A DNA stretch of 64,000 nucleotides from Pisolithus tinctorius (lineage: Eukaryota > Basidiomycota > Agaricomycetes > Boletales > Pisolithaceae), in NCBI GenBank assembly GCA_024663395.1, contig JANFAH010000011.1, forward strand, positions 372,001 to 436,000. Reading direction: 5' to 3'. Under the pieces are notes generated by a model that was not told the DNA's origin, searched no databases, and saw only the letters and a program-made list of their open reading frames with translations. The translations under genes were made by a program, and so were the position numbers. Positions 11,317 to 22,779 of the stretch are shown here, piece after piece. Position 1 is the first letter of the stretch. Each line of letters begins with the position of its first letter.

Positions 11317-12832
11317 CTTTGCGAGAAGGGGGCCAGAGAAACAGGGAAAATAGACGCCAGATTGGGAAAACGACGTGATGGACTCATTTCCGCAATGGAG
11401 TCCTGTGGTCATAGGGCTGTACTTGGCCAACGCCATGTGGCTGGGGGGCCTTTTTTAAACCAAGTTAAGGAAGGTCTGCAGATTGCGGCGAGATTGGTTG
11501 TGATCGCAAGCGGACATAGTTGGTGGGTGCTCCTATCATTAATTGTGCAATCGAGGACAGCATCAAAGATATATGTAGTAGCAACCAGCGATAAACGTCA
11601 GTGATGCTTCACTGGAGTGTTAGAGGCAATCAAGAAGAGAGATTCATACCGAAAAGAGTGAAGTGCCTGAAAGCGGCATTGACGGAAATAAAGCGACATA
11701 TACGGAGGGGCTGTGTATGATCTATTATGTAATGGAAAGGAAAGCGGTTCCCAGAAATCCCACGGTATGAATTGCCCTCAAGGAAAAGTCGCAAAACGCA
11801 GGCAAGATGTCTCTCTTTTACTATCACTTGACCAATGTTGCAAAACGCTAACTACACCACACCACACTTCAATCCAAGCTGCATAATTGTACGTAGGGCA
11901 TGATATACTATAGACATAGGGGGCTGTATACTTTTTAAAAAAAAAACCGCACCTGTGGACGAGGGGAAATCAATATACTGCTTAAAAAGGGTCCTTTTCA
12001 GAATAACTTGCCAGGGCTGAAATCAAACCATGTCAGAAAATCATGAAATGCTATCTGGGGACTCTTAAGACACTTCCCTGCTTCCTGAAAGAATTCCAAG
12101 GCCAACAAGAAGGATCCTTTGATTGTAATTGTTGTTGTGATAATGTGATGCAAGAGCGTGACAATACAAGCGGAGCCATGGTGGAGTGACATTATCAGCC
12201 ACCGCCGACGTAAGTCAGTTTGGAGTATCAGCACGTCGGAGTTACAATGTAAGGTGTGACATTGTGTGACAGCCCACAGTTTCGCAGATGGGAACATTTG
12301 CAACTCTGTATCATTTTGTGTCCAAAAACCGGCATCTCTCTGGCATCTTCTACACCACACATATCCTCTTTATTTTTGTCAGAAGTTTCTATGTACGTGT
12401 TCCTCCACGTGTCCATGTATTTTGTAGTGTAATTACCAATGTGATTGTGTAGTTCTGAAGCCATGCTTTGTGATGTTGCAACACCGGTCAAGTGATAGTA
12501 CTTAGATTACTCCCTTGACATTTTCACTTTTTTTCTTCCTGTTCTTTTTGTTGGTTGCGCTATTACATAACGCTTTCCACGCTTCCGTACTTACGTGTCT
12601 TGGTTTTTGGCGGTTCGACTTGCTTTCTTACGCGTTTTTCTATGCTCAGACTGGAGGATGGATCAAAACTAGATTCATTGACCAGCGAATACCTACAAAT
12701 ATCTGCGAGGGGAGTGGGAACGTACATAATAGGCAAAAATCCATCAAAAAGAGCAAAAAATCCAAAGAGTTAGCCAGGGGTGCTGTAGTATCCAAAATGG
12801 TTTCTCATATACAAGTAAGACGCGAATCACAA
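11317..12832. promoter_or_regulatory. SRM-3 upstream block, then unassigned sequence and SRM-4 3' flank
   Basis: About 11340-11640 matches the block found upstream of most SRM copies, including GGAGCGATAAACGTCAG or close variants and a GTGAA(G/C)TACCTGAAAG-like motif, so the promoter was amplified with the gene. From 11640 to 12500 I see no gene; there is an A-run at 11937-11948. From 12510 to 12830 the sequence resembles the gene 1 3' flank again and leads into the SRM-4 3' end. Confidence 0.55.
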
Positions 12833-14408
12833 CTATGGTGGCGGGTGATATCGCAAGTAGCGGGGAGTTTGATCGAAGGATTTCGGGACACGGGCAAGGT
12901 CTGTCCCTGACGATAGCGGCCGTGATACTGATGATTGTCCTGCTGCGGGCCCCGGCCTTTCCGAGTATTGCGGCGGAAGGTCGATGACCTGTGATGCAGT
13001 AGACGGAGCACGTTCTACATCCGTGTGAACAATATTGTGCGTCATGGGCCCGACAAATGACGGTGCCGGCAGTACGCCCGTAGCGTCTGCAGAGGAGTCT
13101 TGCGGCAGACTTGTCGAGCCACGGTGTGAACCATAGGTCATCTTGGGTATGGTCTGCCCTGATGACGGCACGAACGACTGAAGATGATCACTTTGGTGCT
13201 GAAGGGGGTATATGTGTGCGGTCATAGATGTATCCGGGCCCTGATGAAGGTCCTCCCAATGTAAAGGAGGTGCATTATGTGGCGTAGGAACAGAGTGCCT
13301 TGAATCGTTCCTGTTCCTCCTTCGGACAAGGCACAAGCCGAAGATCACTAGCGCAGCAAGTGCAACCACACCTCCACCCACCACTCCAGCGATAGTGGCG
13401 CTAGACAGGATTGATGGGGAGCTAGAACCAGTCTGAATAGTAGACGGAGAGGTGGTAGATGGAGCGGTGGTAGATGGAGAAGAAGGCCCCGATTGTGATG
13501 ACTGCGGAATGCTTGTAGTGGATGGAGGGGAGCTCGAGCTTAGACAAGAAGCATCGTTCGAGGGCCCCACAGACTGAAGCTCAGCACAACCGCCTGAGTT
13601 GCCATTAGCATCCCACATCGCAAACATGATCGAAGTCCCGGCCTGTACATCTACCGTCCACGTGTAACTCGTCGTTGTCACACCGGACTGAATGAGAAAG
13701 GATTCCCCCCCAGGAATGATCCCCTGCGTTTGATTTGAGCGCAATCATGAGGCATGTACGGCAACATATTACTAACCACAATAGTAGCGGGAAGTATTGC
13801 TCCCTGGTATCCGTTGAAGATATAGGGCCTAGTGTACGGTAACATATCCATATCAGCATCAACGTCCGTGGTCACTAAGACTTACGAGCATTGCTGTAGA
13901 GATGACGAGGCTTCAACGAAGGTGAAACCCAAGGATGTGGCGGTGTTGCAGCTGGAACTACTGGTGGATGCCGCCACCTGTATCAGATCAGTTGTACCCC
14001 CCGTAGCAAATCCGGTTCCATCAGACATCGTCAAAGCAAATTGTTGCCCTTGTGGCAGTGGCAGTTGAGGAATGGTATAAGATCCTTGATTTCCGTTGTA
14101 TGCCGAGGATGGCACATTGTAAAATGAAGACGAGTAGTTGGCCTTTATGATGGCAATATCTAGAACGGGTTGCCTAATAGAAGGCAGGATGCGAACTCAC
14201 GGGGAAAACATAGATCACAAAGGGGCTTTGGCCACCTGAATGCACATGAGCCCACTAGAAGAGCTGGGTATATGAACGACTTACCCGTCCAAGAGACGGT
14301 CAAAGGAGAGCATGTCGCGGCCGCTCCCACTGACACGGAGAATGCCTTCGTCATTAATAGAGGCGAGGACAGCAATAAGATGAGCCTCAGGAGTTGCGTT
14401 GAACCCAT
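12833..14408 (-). CDS. SRM-4: membrane-protein family copy, full-length
   Basis: Minus-strand exons are 14408-14285, 14235-14201, 14142-13886, 13828-13777 and 13723-12833. The start is MGSTQLLRLILLLSS, followed by a hydrophobic signal core. The first unit reads TCSPLTVSWTG and ends LQQCS; the junction exon gives PYIFNGYQGAILPATIV; the second unit has SYTWTVDVQAGTSIMFAM and GGCA. The stalk is longer than in SRM-3, with repeated PSTTAPSTTSPST. The membrane segment begins SATIAGVVGGG, followed by RRRNR. The tail contains HNIVHTDVE, DLPPQYSERPGPAAG and a PKSFDQTPRYLR end. A stop follows HPPP. All junctions keep frame, so this copy looks functional. Confidence 0.83.
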
Positions 14409-15549
14409 CCCGATCGCGGAGCAGAGGGTCAGAGAAACGGGGAAAATAGACGCCAGATCGGGAAAACCTGGGGATAGATATAGTAGTCCTGTACCTCATG
14501 CGGCTGGGGCCTGTGATGACTTAAAGCAGGGTTAAGTAAGGTCTGTGGTGATTTCGTGATCGTCAATCGCAAACAGACATGGTAACTTGTTGGTGGGTGC
14601 TCCGATTGGTGAACAACCGTCCCAGAGAGACATAGTAGCAAGGAGCGATAAACGTGAGTAAGAATAAGGCTTCATCGAAGTGTTAACAAGAGATATTCAT
14701 ACTAAAAGGGGGAAGTACCTGAAAGCGGCATTGACGCACGGAAGTCAAGTTGTCAACGTACTGGAGGGGCCGGCGGCTAGACCCAGGAGTAATGCCCTGA
14801 ATATGATTGTGCTGATGCGGAAGAACTTCCGTAGCTCTGATTGAGAGAACGGTAGTTCGGTCCGGCTTTCCATAGGATTAACCACGGTACGCATCGCCAC
14901 CGCGGAGCAAAATCTACTCTTTACATAGATTCGCTACGTCGACATTTCATGTTTTGTTTTGCTTCCTTTTCTTTTCGCTGGATGAGCAATGCTCTCCAAG
15001 TTTTCGTACTTACGTATCTCTCGCGTGCTTGTTCGTTGACGGGTTAGTTTACTTTCTTGCTAGTTTTGCCATGCGCTTTTCTACGCTCAGAAAACTCACC
15101 GTCCGTATACCTTGTGCTCGACTTGCTCTACTATCCCCCACGTGCTGTGAAGCTAGCTCGGCTTTTGGGGGATTAGCGCCCGGCCCAGTATTCCTCCAGG
15201 CCGGGCCGGAAGACACTAGATGAACTCGAATACTCTCGTCGAAATGAAATCTGTTTGTAAACTGTAACGCCCTTGCGTGCGCTTTCAGAGCTTCCAGAGA
15301 TCTCGGTAGAAAAATCCAATGGCAACACGGATTGGAGCGTTACTGGAGGAGGAATCAAAACTTGTGGACTGAATGTCCACAGATATCTGCGAGGGGAATG
15401 TGAACGTGCATAATAGTCTAAAAACTATCGACAAAAGCTAAAACTCAAAGAGCCAGAAATGTGGTAGTATCCGAAATGATTTTCTGTACACAAGTAAGAC
15501 GTGAATCATGACTATATCGTGGGGAGTGAGGTTGCAGGTAGCGAGGAAT
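14409..15549. repeat. SRM-4 upstream block plus copied gene 1 3' flank
   Basis: About 14410-14740 carries the shared upstream block (GGAGCGATAAACGTGAGT near 14649). About 14950-15310 matches 3240-3540 next to gene 1, including the AAATGAAATCTGTTTGTAAAC motif, but with a copy-specific C/G-rich piece at 15165-15215. No gene is supported. Confidence 0.6.
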
Positions 15550-17107
15550 TTAATCAAAGGACTTCGGGACATAGGCAAGGTTTGTCCCTGACGAGAGAGG
15601 TCGCGGTACCAATCGTTGTCCTGCTGCGAGCCCTGGCAATTCCGAGTATTGTGGAGGAGGGTCGGCGACCTGCGACACGATAGGCGGAGCATGCTCTACA
15701 ACAATATTGTGCAGCGCCGCGGGCCTGGCAAATGACGGTCCCAATGGTATGGCTGTATCATTATGGGCGGCAAAATCACGAGTGGTAGTGTCGACAAAGG
15801 GGTCTTGCTGTAGGGTTGCCGGGGCACGGTGGAAACCGTGGATCTCCTGCACGTGAGGGTGGGTAATCCTCTGTGTAGTCTGACCTGACGACACGAAGGG
15901 CTGGTCATCGTCACTTTGATATGGAACGGGGTATGCGTAAGCAGTCGCAGGTGTGTCTGGGCCGTGATGAAGCTGTTCAGCATGTATATCAAGTGCTGTA
16001 GGAGTAGGGTAGGTGGAACCGTCCTTGCGCTTCCTACGGATAAGGCACAAGCCGAAGATCACCAGCGCAGCAAGTGCAACCACGCCTCCACCCACCACTG
16101 CAGCGATAGTGGCAGTAGAAAGGGTTGATGAGGAGCTAGAACCAGTCTGGCTGGTAGACATAGGGCCAGATCCAGTTTGACTGGTAGACGTAGAGACGTT
16201 CAGTGGAAGCGAAGAAAGCCCCTGACTGCCTTCGATTGCATAGCCTATAGTGCATTTATCAACCGAGCCCCCCACTGTTTGAAGCGAAGAGCAGCCGCCT
16301 GAGTTGCTATTAGCATCCAACATCGAAAACATAATCAAGGTCCCGGCTGGTATATCTGTCACCCAGGTGTAGTTCGTTGTTGTCACATTTGAATCAAGGA
16401 CGAAGGTCTGCCCCCCAGGAATGATCCCCTGTATTTGACCTGAGCGCTAGCAGGAGGCATGCACAGCAACATAATACTGACCACGATAGAAACAGGCAGT
16501 GCCGCTCCCTGATAGTCGTTGAAGACGTATGGTCTGGGGGGAGTGACGCATTAGTATCAACGCCCTCGACGGTCATATCACTAAGACCTACTCGCATTCC
16601 TGGAGAGCTAACGAAGAATCTTCGAATGAGAAAGTCTGAGACGAGGTTGTGTTGCAGCTGGAGCCATTGGTGGGCCCCGCCACTTGTAACAGATTGGATG
16701 TACCCCCCGTAACGAACCCGGTTCCACCATACATTGACAACACGAACTGTTGTCCTTGTGACAATGGCAATTGAGGAATAGTGTAATTTCCTTGGTTTCC
16801 GCTGTAGGCCGAGGGCGGTACAGGGTACAATGTAGAGGAGTAGTTGACCTTTGAAACTGATGTATAGAACAGGTTGCCTAATACACAGGAAGCGAACTCA
16901 CGGAGAAAATAAAGATCAAGAGGCTTAGTTCACCTGTGCACCAGTACACATGAGCGCACTAAGAACAGGGCAAATGAAGGATTCACCTGTCCAAGAGACG
17001 GCCAGAGGACCGCATTCGGTGGCTGGTCCCACCGACACGGATGCCTTGGCCATCCATATGGGCGAGGAAAGGAATAAAATGGACCTAAGGAGGTACGTCA
17101 AACGCAT
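15550..17107 (-). CDS. SRM-5: membrane-protein family copy with divergent exon 2
   Basis: Minus-strand exons are 17107-16987, 16933-16902, 16848-16592, 16533-16482 and 16428-15550. Exon 1 encodes MRLTYLLRSILFLSS and ECGPLAVSWTG. Exon 2 reads GELSLLIFIFS where other copies have GGQSPF, a marked change at a conserved site. Exon 3 ends LQECE, keeping the Cys; exon 4 is PYVFNDYQGAALPVSI. Exon 5 has NYTWVTDIPAGTLIMFSML and GGCS, but the usual NDASCL is replaced by a VDKCTIGYAIEGSQG insertion. The stalk holds STSQTGSGPMSTSQTGSS, the same 10-residue motif expanded in SRM-8. The membrane segment starts TATIAAVVGGG. The tail ends PPPQYSELPG then AYVPKSFD and stop, slightly short. Frame is open throughout. 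Confidence 0.78.
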
Positions 17108-17828
17108 CCTTGCGAGCAGAATGGTCAGAGGGACAGGGAAAATGGACGCCAGATAGAGAACACCTGATGGTAGATATCTCCGCGATGTCCTGTGGTCATG
17201 GGGCTATACTTGGTCAGTGCCATGCGGCTGGAACTTAAAAACCATTATGTGCGGTGTGCAGATAGCGGTGATTCTGCGATCGTTAGTCGTAAGCGTACAT
17301 TGATAGTGGAGTTCCTATTAATGCACAACCGAGTTTAGTAGTGTTCGCCAACTCAGAGAGATGGTAGCAAGGAGCGATAAATGTCAGTTACTAAGGCTTA
17401 AGAAATGTTGAGTAGCGGCCTGGGGAATGAAGAAAAAGAGTGAACTACCTGAGAGTGGCAACGAAGGGGGTCTGGACATAGGAGTGTCCCGTTTAAGTCA
17501 TATCGATGAAGTGAGCTGAACGTACATTCCCTTCATACCAGAAGTCACACCCGAGATAGATCCAGGTGATGAGTGATCCCGTAAACCGATACATAAAGAC
17601 ATGAGGTGTCAAGGGCGCCCCGAAAAAGGAAAACGTTAGTACGAATATTACACACTGAAGTCACTTTCTAAACCAGGTAATGGGAAGATGTGCACCAGTG
17701 AAAGATCATCGATCATCAAGCACAGCACCTACAAAGCAGAACTGTGCAGAGCATTGACACAAAATTATAGGAAGAAAAATAAAGTTAGAATATGTAGGTG
17801 TGCTTTCTTACATTTTCGAGATGACTTT
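17108..17828. promoter_or_regulatory. SRM-5 upstream block and downstream flank of a TMEM135 3' copy
   Basis: The shared SRM upstream block covers about 17108-17480 (GGAGCGATAAATGTCAG near 17371). From about 17560 to 17828 the sequence matches the 3' flank of the TMEM135-like gene (27290-27700), including ACATGAGGTGTCAAGGGCGC. It also provides an empty-site comparison for the Harbinger insertion at 34500. Confidence 0.6.
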
Positions 17829-18180
17829 TGATTTGACACAATGAATTGGTATGGGATGCGTCTCACGAGACCAGAGATGTTTTGGGTTGTTCTATCAGAA
17901 TGGTGTGGCGTGGATAAACACGTGAACAAAAACAAAGACGTCGCATGTAGTGTGTAGGAAAACTAAAGCGGACCTGGCATATGCGCTAAATGGCAAATCA
18001 AAAGCTGACAGTAAAGTGGGTTCCGGACATACGAGTAGGGGAAAAGAACACTTTACCGTCACCATACCTATTGCTACCGCAGTCAGCTGTAATAAAAGTC
18101 TTAATAAGGGAAGGCTATAAAGTTAAGAATCCAACATCAAGCGACTCACTGCTGCCACTCTAGCCCACCAAGTTCTAAAC
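17829..18180 (-). pseudogene. TMEM135-like 3'-end fragment fused to SRM-6
   Basis: On the minus strand this carries remnants of the last two exons of the TMEM135-like gene, including the region coding LSGLVRRILYQ and the intron before it. It runs up to the exon portion coding for the FRTG region, near 18165-18180. There it changes abruptly into the SRM-6 tail. The same junction is present at SRM-9 and SRM-10. It has no upstream TMEM135 exons, so it cannot make that protein. Confidence 0.75.
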
Positions 18181-19262
18181 ACCTGCCCTTCTCCTCTCGT
18201 GGCGGTGATTGTTGCCCCGTGAGCCCGAGTATGAAGGCAAAAGGTCGATGTCCTTGAATGCGATAGGTGAAACATATTCTGCATCTGTATGGACAATATT
18301 GAACCGCATAGACCCGGCGAATGGCGGTACCGACAGTACGTTGGCAGAGGAGTCTTACTGCAAGTTTTTCGAGGTACGGGATGAATTGTGGGGTCCTGCA
18401 GAGCGGGGAGGGTATCCTGGGTGTAGTCTGACCTGACAGCATAAGGACTGGATGGGGTCTCTTTAGTACTGAAGGGAGTATACTTGTGCAGTCGTAGATA
18501 TATCTGGGCAGTGGAGGAACCCCGGGCGTGAAGGAGGTGAACCACGTCGCCTAAGATGGGAATAAGCAGAATCTTCCCTGCGCTTCTTCTGGATGAGGCA
18601 CAGTCCAAGGGTCACCAGCGCAGCAGATGAAAATACCCCTCCGACCGCTACTCCAGCGATAGTTGCGCAGAAATGTTTGTTGAGGAACTAGACCGGCATG
18701 GCTGACACACAGAGAGATGGCAGATGGAGAGGTGATAGATGGAGAGGTGGCGGATGGAGAGGAAGTCTCCGGTTGTAATGGCAGCGGGATGCTTTCGGAT
18801 GAAGCAGAGGTGGAGCTTGGGCAAGAAGCATCACTTGAGCCCCCCACTGTTTGAAGCAGAAAATAGCCGCCTGAGCTGATATCAGCATCCAACATCGAAG
18901 CGGCCGTGTAACGGAATGCTGAGGGTGATAGGTCACATGGTAAGGTGGTTTCAGTTGAAAGGGTCTCGAGCTTGCTGAGAAGAAACTAGGCCAGGTGTCT
19001 CGGTGAGACTGGGGAGGGTGCGTGTCTGCGAGTATAGGACTCTGTGTACCTATGCACACGAGGCTAAGTACAGAAAAAAAGAGAACATTCGGAGGTCCGT
19101 GTCAAGTCGTTGGAGATTCAGACGGTTTGTCATTACCATCAGCAAACGGATGGAGTCAACTCGTCACAGGCTGCTCCCACCGACAGAGAATGCCTTCGCC
19201 ATTACATAATAGAGACAAGGATATCAATAAGATGGGCTTCAGGAGTTTTGTCAAACGCATCC
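18181..19262 (-). pseudogene. SRM-6: degenerate family copy lacking middle exons
   Basis: Exon 1 is recognisable at about 19262-19160 (MRLTKLLKPILLISL), but a frameshift leads to an early stop inside the signal peptide. Exons 2-4 are missing: between about 18905 and 19140 the sequence is unrelated. Exon 5 resumes at about 18900 with MLDADISSGGYF, where the GGC cysteine is replaced, and a stalk with ATSPSITSPSAIS. It then shifts frame in the membrane segment region. The tail is spread over several frames. The 3' end is joined to the TMEM135 fragment. Confidence 0.85.
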
Positions 19263-19693
19263 CCATCCCGGAGCAGAGGGCCAGAGAAACAGGGAAAATA
19301 GACGCCAGATCGGGATAACCTGCGGACAAATATAGTAGCAGGCCTGCACCTCATGCGTCTTGGGGGCTATGATGATTTAAAGCAGGGTCACCGGTCAAGT
19401 ATGGCCTGTGGCGATTTCGCGATCGTCAATCGCAAACAGTCTGTAAACTGTCAAACCCTTGCGTGCGCTTTCAGAGCTCCTTCAAGAGATCTCGCCAATG
19501 GCAGCATGGATTAGGGCATTACTAGAGGATGAATCAAAACTTATTAACTGAACGTCCACAAATATCTGCGAAGCGAATGGGAACATGCATAGTAGGCTGA
19601 AAACTACCCATAAAAGTGAAAACTCAAAGAGCCAGAAATGCTGTGGTATCCGAAATGATAATCTGTATACAAGTGAGACGTGAATCATGACTA
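19263..19693. repeat. SRM-6 upstream remnant and gene 1 3'-flank copy beside SRM-7
   Basis: About 19263-19435 is a short remnant of the shared upstream block. About 19436-19690 matches the gene 1 3' flank (TCTGTAAACTGTCAAACCCTT and following), again directly next to an SRM 3' end. Confidence 0.55.
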
Positions 19694-21287
19694 CTATCGT
19701 GGGGAGTGAGGTTGCAGGTAGCGGGGAATTTGATCAAAGGACCTCGGGACATAGGCAAGGTCTGTCCCTGACGATAGAGGTCGCGGTATTGATCGTTGTC
19801 CTGCTGCGGGCCCCGGCCTTTCCGAGTATTGTGGAGGGGGGTCGGTGACCTGCGATACGGCAGGCGGAGTATGTTCTACAATGATATTGTGCCGCGCTGC
19901 GGACCCGGCAAATGAAGGTCCCAACGGTATGCCTGTATCATTATGGGCGGCAAAATTCGGATTGATAGTGTCGACAAAGGGGCCTTGCTGCAGGGTTGAT
20001 GAGGCACGGTGGAAACTGTGGGTCTCCTGTTCGTAAGCGCGGGAAATCCTCCGGATAGTCCGACCTGACGATACGAAGGGTTGGTCGTGGTCACCTTGGT
20101 ATGGATGCACATCACGTGCCATAGGAACAGGGTAGGTGGAACTGTCCCTGCGCTTCCTATGGACAAGGCACAAGCCGAAGATCACTAGCGCCGCAAGCGC
20201 AACCACACCTCCACCCACCACACCAGCGATAGTGGCAGTAGAAAGGGTCGTTGAGGAGCTAGAACCAGCCTGAGTGGTGGACGGAGCGGTGGTTAATGGA
20301 AGAGTAAAAGACGGAGGGGTGGTGGACGGAGAGATAGTAGATGGCTGGGAGGCAGACAGGGAGGAAGACCCCGACTGTGATGACTGCGGGATGTTTGCAG
20401 TGGATAACGCGGAGGTGGAGCCCAGACAAGAAGCATCATTCGAGGCCCCCACTGTTTGAAGCGGAGAACAGCCGCCTGAGTTGTCATTAGCATCCAACAT
20501 CGAAAATATAATCGAGGTCCCGGCTTGTACATTTGCCGTCCAGGTGTAGTTCACCGTTGTCACATCCGATTGAAGCACGATGGACTCTCCCCCAGGAATG
20601 ATCGCCTGCATTTGACTTGAGCGTTGGCAAGAGGTACACACAGCAACATATTACTGACCATAATAGAAACAGGCAGTACCGCTCCCTGATAGTCGTTAAA
20701 GAGGTAGGATCTGGGTGGAGCGACACATTAGTATCAATGCCCTTGACGGTCATATCACTAAGACGTACCCACATTGCTGGAGAGCTAACGAAGAATCTGC
20801 GAAAAAGAAAGTCTGGGACGAGGTTGTGTTGCAGCTGGAGCCATTGGTGGGCCCTGCCACTTGTAACAGATCGGATGTACCCCCCGTAATGAACCCGGCT
20901 TCATCATACATTGACAACACGAACTGTTGCCCCTGTGGCAGTGACAACTGAGAAATGGTATAATTTCCTTGGTTTCCGCTGTATGCTGAGGATGGTACAG
21001 TGTGCCATGCAGAGGAATAGTTGACCTTTGAAACCGGTGTATAGAACTGGTTGCCTAATACGCAGGAGGCAGACTCACGGGGAAAATAAAGATCCCAAAA
21101 GGGCTTTGGCCGCCTGTGCACCAATACACATGAGCGCACTGAGAACTGGGCATATGAAGAATTCACCTGTCCAAGAGACGGTCAGAGGACCGCATTCGGT
21201 GGCTGTTCCCACTGACACGGACGCCTTGGCCGTCCATATGGGCAAGGAAAGGAATGAGATGGGCCTAAGGAGGTGCATCGAACGCAT
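19694..21287 (-). CDS. SRM-7: membrane-protein family copy, full-length
   Basis: Minus-strand exons are 21287-21167, 21113-21079, 21025-20769, 20710-20659 and 20605-19694. The product starts MRSMHLLRPISFLSLPI, then ECGPLTVSWTG, GGQSPFGIFIFP, a first unit with NYTISQLSLPQG and LQQCG, and SYLFNDYQGAVLPVSI. The second unit has NYTWTANVQAGTSIIFSML and GGCSPLQT. The stalk is long, with repeated ISPSTTPPS and TTAPSTTQAGSS. The membrane segment begins TATIAGVVGGG, followed by HRKRR. The tail has HNIIVEHTPP, PPPQYSERPGPAAG and a PRSFDQIPRYLQPHSPR end. Every splice junction keeps frame. This is one of the cleanest copies and makes a good reference for judging damage in others. Confidence 0.84.
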
Positions 21288-22779
21288 CCTTGCGAGCGAA
21301 AGGTCAGAGAAACAGGGAAAGTAAACGCCAGGTTGAGAAACCTAATATCTCCGTGATGTCCTGTGGTTATGAGGCTATACTTGGCCAATGCCATGCGGCT
21401 GGGGGCCTAAAAACTAGATTAAGCGAAGTCTGCAGGTTGCGGTGATTTTACGATCGTTACTCGTAAGCGTACATTGATGATGCTGTACCCACCAATGCAT
21501 AGCGGCGTTCGCAGGCCAAAAGAGATGGTAGAAGGAGCGACAAACGTCAGTCATCGAGCCTTCAGAAACGTTAGTTAGCAAGAGTAAAGAAACTTGGGGA
21601 TTCATATTCAAAAAGAGTGAACTACCTGAAAGTGGCAACGAAGAGGGTCTGGACCCAGGAGTGTTGACCGTTCAAGTCGCATCGATGGAACGAGTTGAAC
21701 GTACATTCCCCTTCATACCAGAAGTCGCACCCTGGACAAGTCCGATGATCCCGTAAAATGGTACATACATGCGGTGTTCTGCCACTCAGTGAACACAGGT
21801 CACTGTCGATAACTGTAAGTTGTGGGAAAGTCAGTGAACTTCACTGAAGCTGACTTGAACGCGACTTTCTCGGGTTTAAAATTCTTTGTGCGAGACTAAC
21901 CAACTGGGTGCGACCGCCACTGACGAGGTCCTTACCTCGGGGCCGCCTGCGGCCAAAGCTCTCAGCCGCCAATGGCTTTGCCCATGCGTCATCAGTGTCA
22001 TCATGTCGCCTGCGTCATCCCGCTAGGTGGGCCAATTCCTGTAGCTACCCTTTTCTAACTCTCCTGGCCTGTCTCTCAAGCTTAGCGCAGTTTTTTGTCA
22101 CCCAACCCATCTACCTCTCTTTTCTCTTCGTGTTCGTGTCGCGTTCCTATTTAGCTGTATTTGTCATGATTTTCTCTGTTTGACAGGCTGTCCCTCTCCG
22201 CAATTCATCCAGGTTGGAGACGCCGCACGCTGCAGCCTTTCTTCGCTACCTGAATTCCTTTCGTACCTCAAAGCACCCTGGGTCGATTGGTGCCCGATAG
22301 CTGCCGATGTGGAAGCTTACCGTAGGTTCATTCTCCCATGCGCTGTGAAACTAGCTCTACATTGTCCCTCGTATCATATACAGATGTACTTGGATACTCC
22401 TGTCGAAGTAATGGAATCTGTTTGTAAACTATCACATCAGAGCTTCTTCAGGAGATACCGATCCAAAAATCCAACAATGAGAGCATGGATTGGGGTATTA
22501 CTGGAAGATGAATCAAAACTCGACTCATTATCCGAATGCAAACAAAGTTGTGGTATCCAAAATGATAATCTGTGTACAAGTAAGACGTGAATCATGACTA
22601 CTATCGTGGGAGTGAGGTTGCAGGTAGCGGGGAATTTGATCAAAGGACTTCGGGATATAGGCAAGGTCTGTCCCTGACGAGAGGTCGCGGTACTGAGCGT
22701 TGTCCTACTGTGGGCCCTGGCCCTTCCGAGTACTGTGGCGGAAGGTAAGTGACCTGTGATACGGTAGGCGGAGCGTGTT
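21288..22779. promoter_or_regulatory. SRM-7 upstream block, unassigned sequence, gene 1 3'-flank copy
   Basis: About 21300-21760 holds the shared upstream block (GGAGCGACAAACGTCAGTCA near 21534). About 21780-22060 has no recognisable feature. About 22070-22560 matches the gene 1 3' flank, ending AATCTGTTTGTAAACTATC. From 22580 to 22779 lies the frame-shifted tail remnant of SRM-8, which in another frame still encodes PPQYSEG. Confidence 0.55.
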
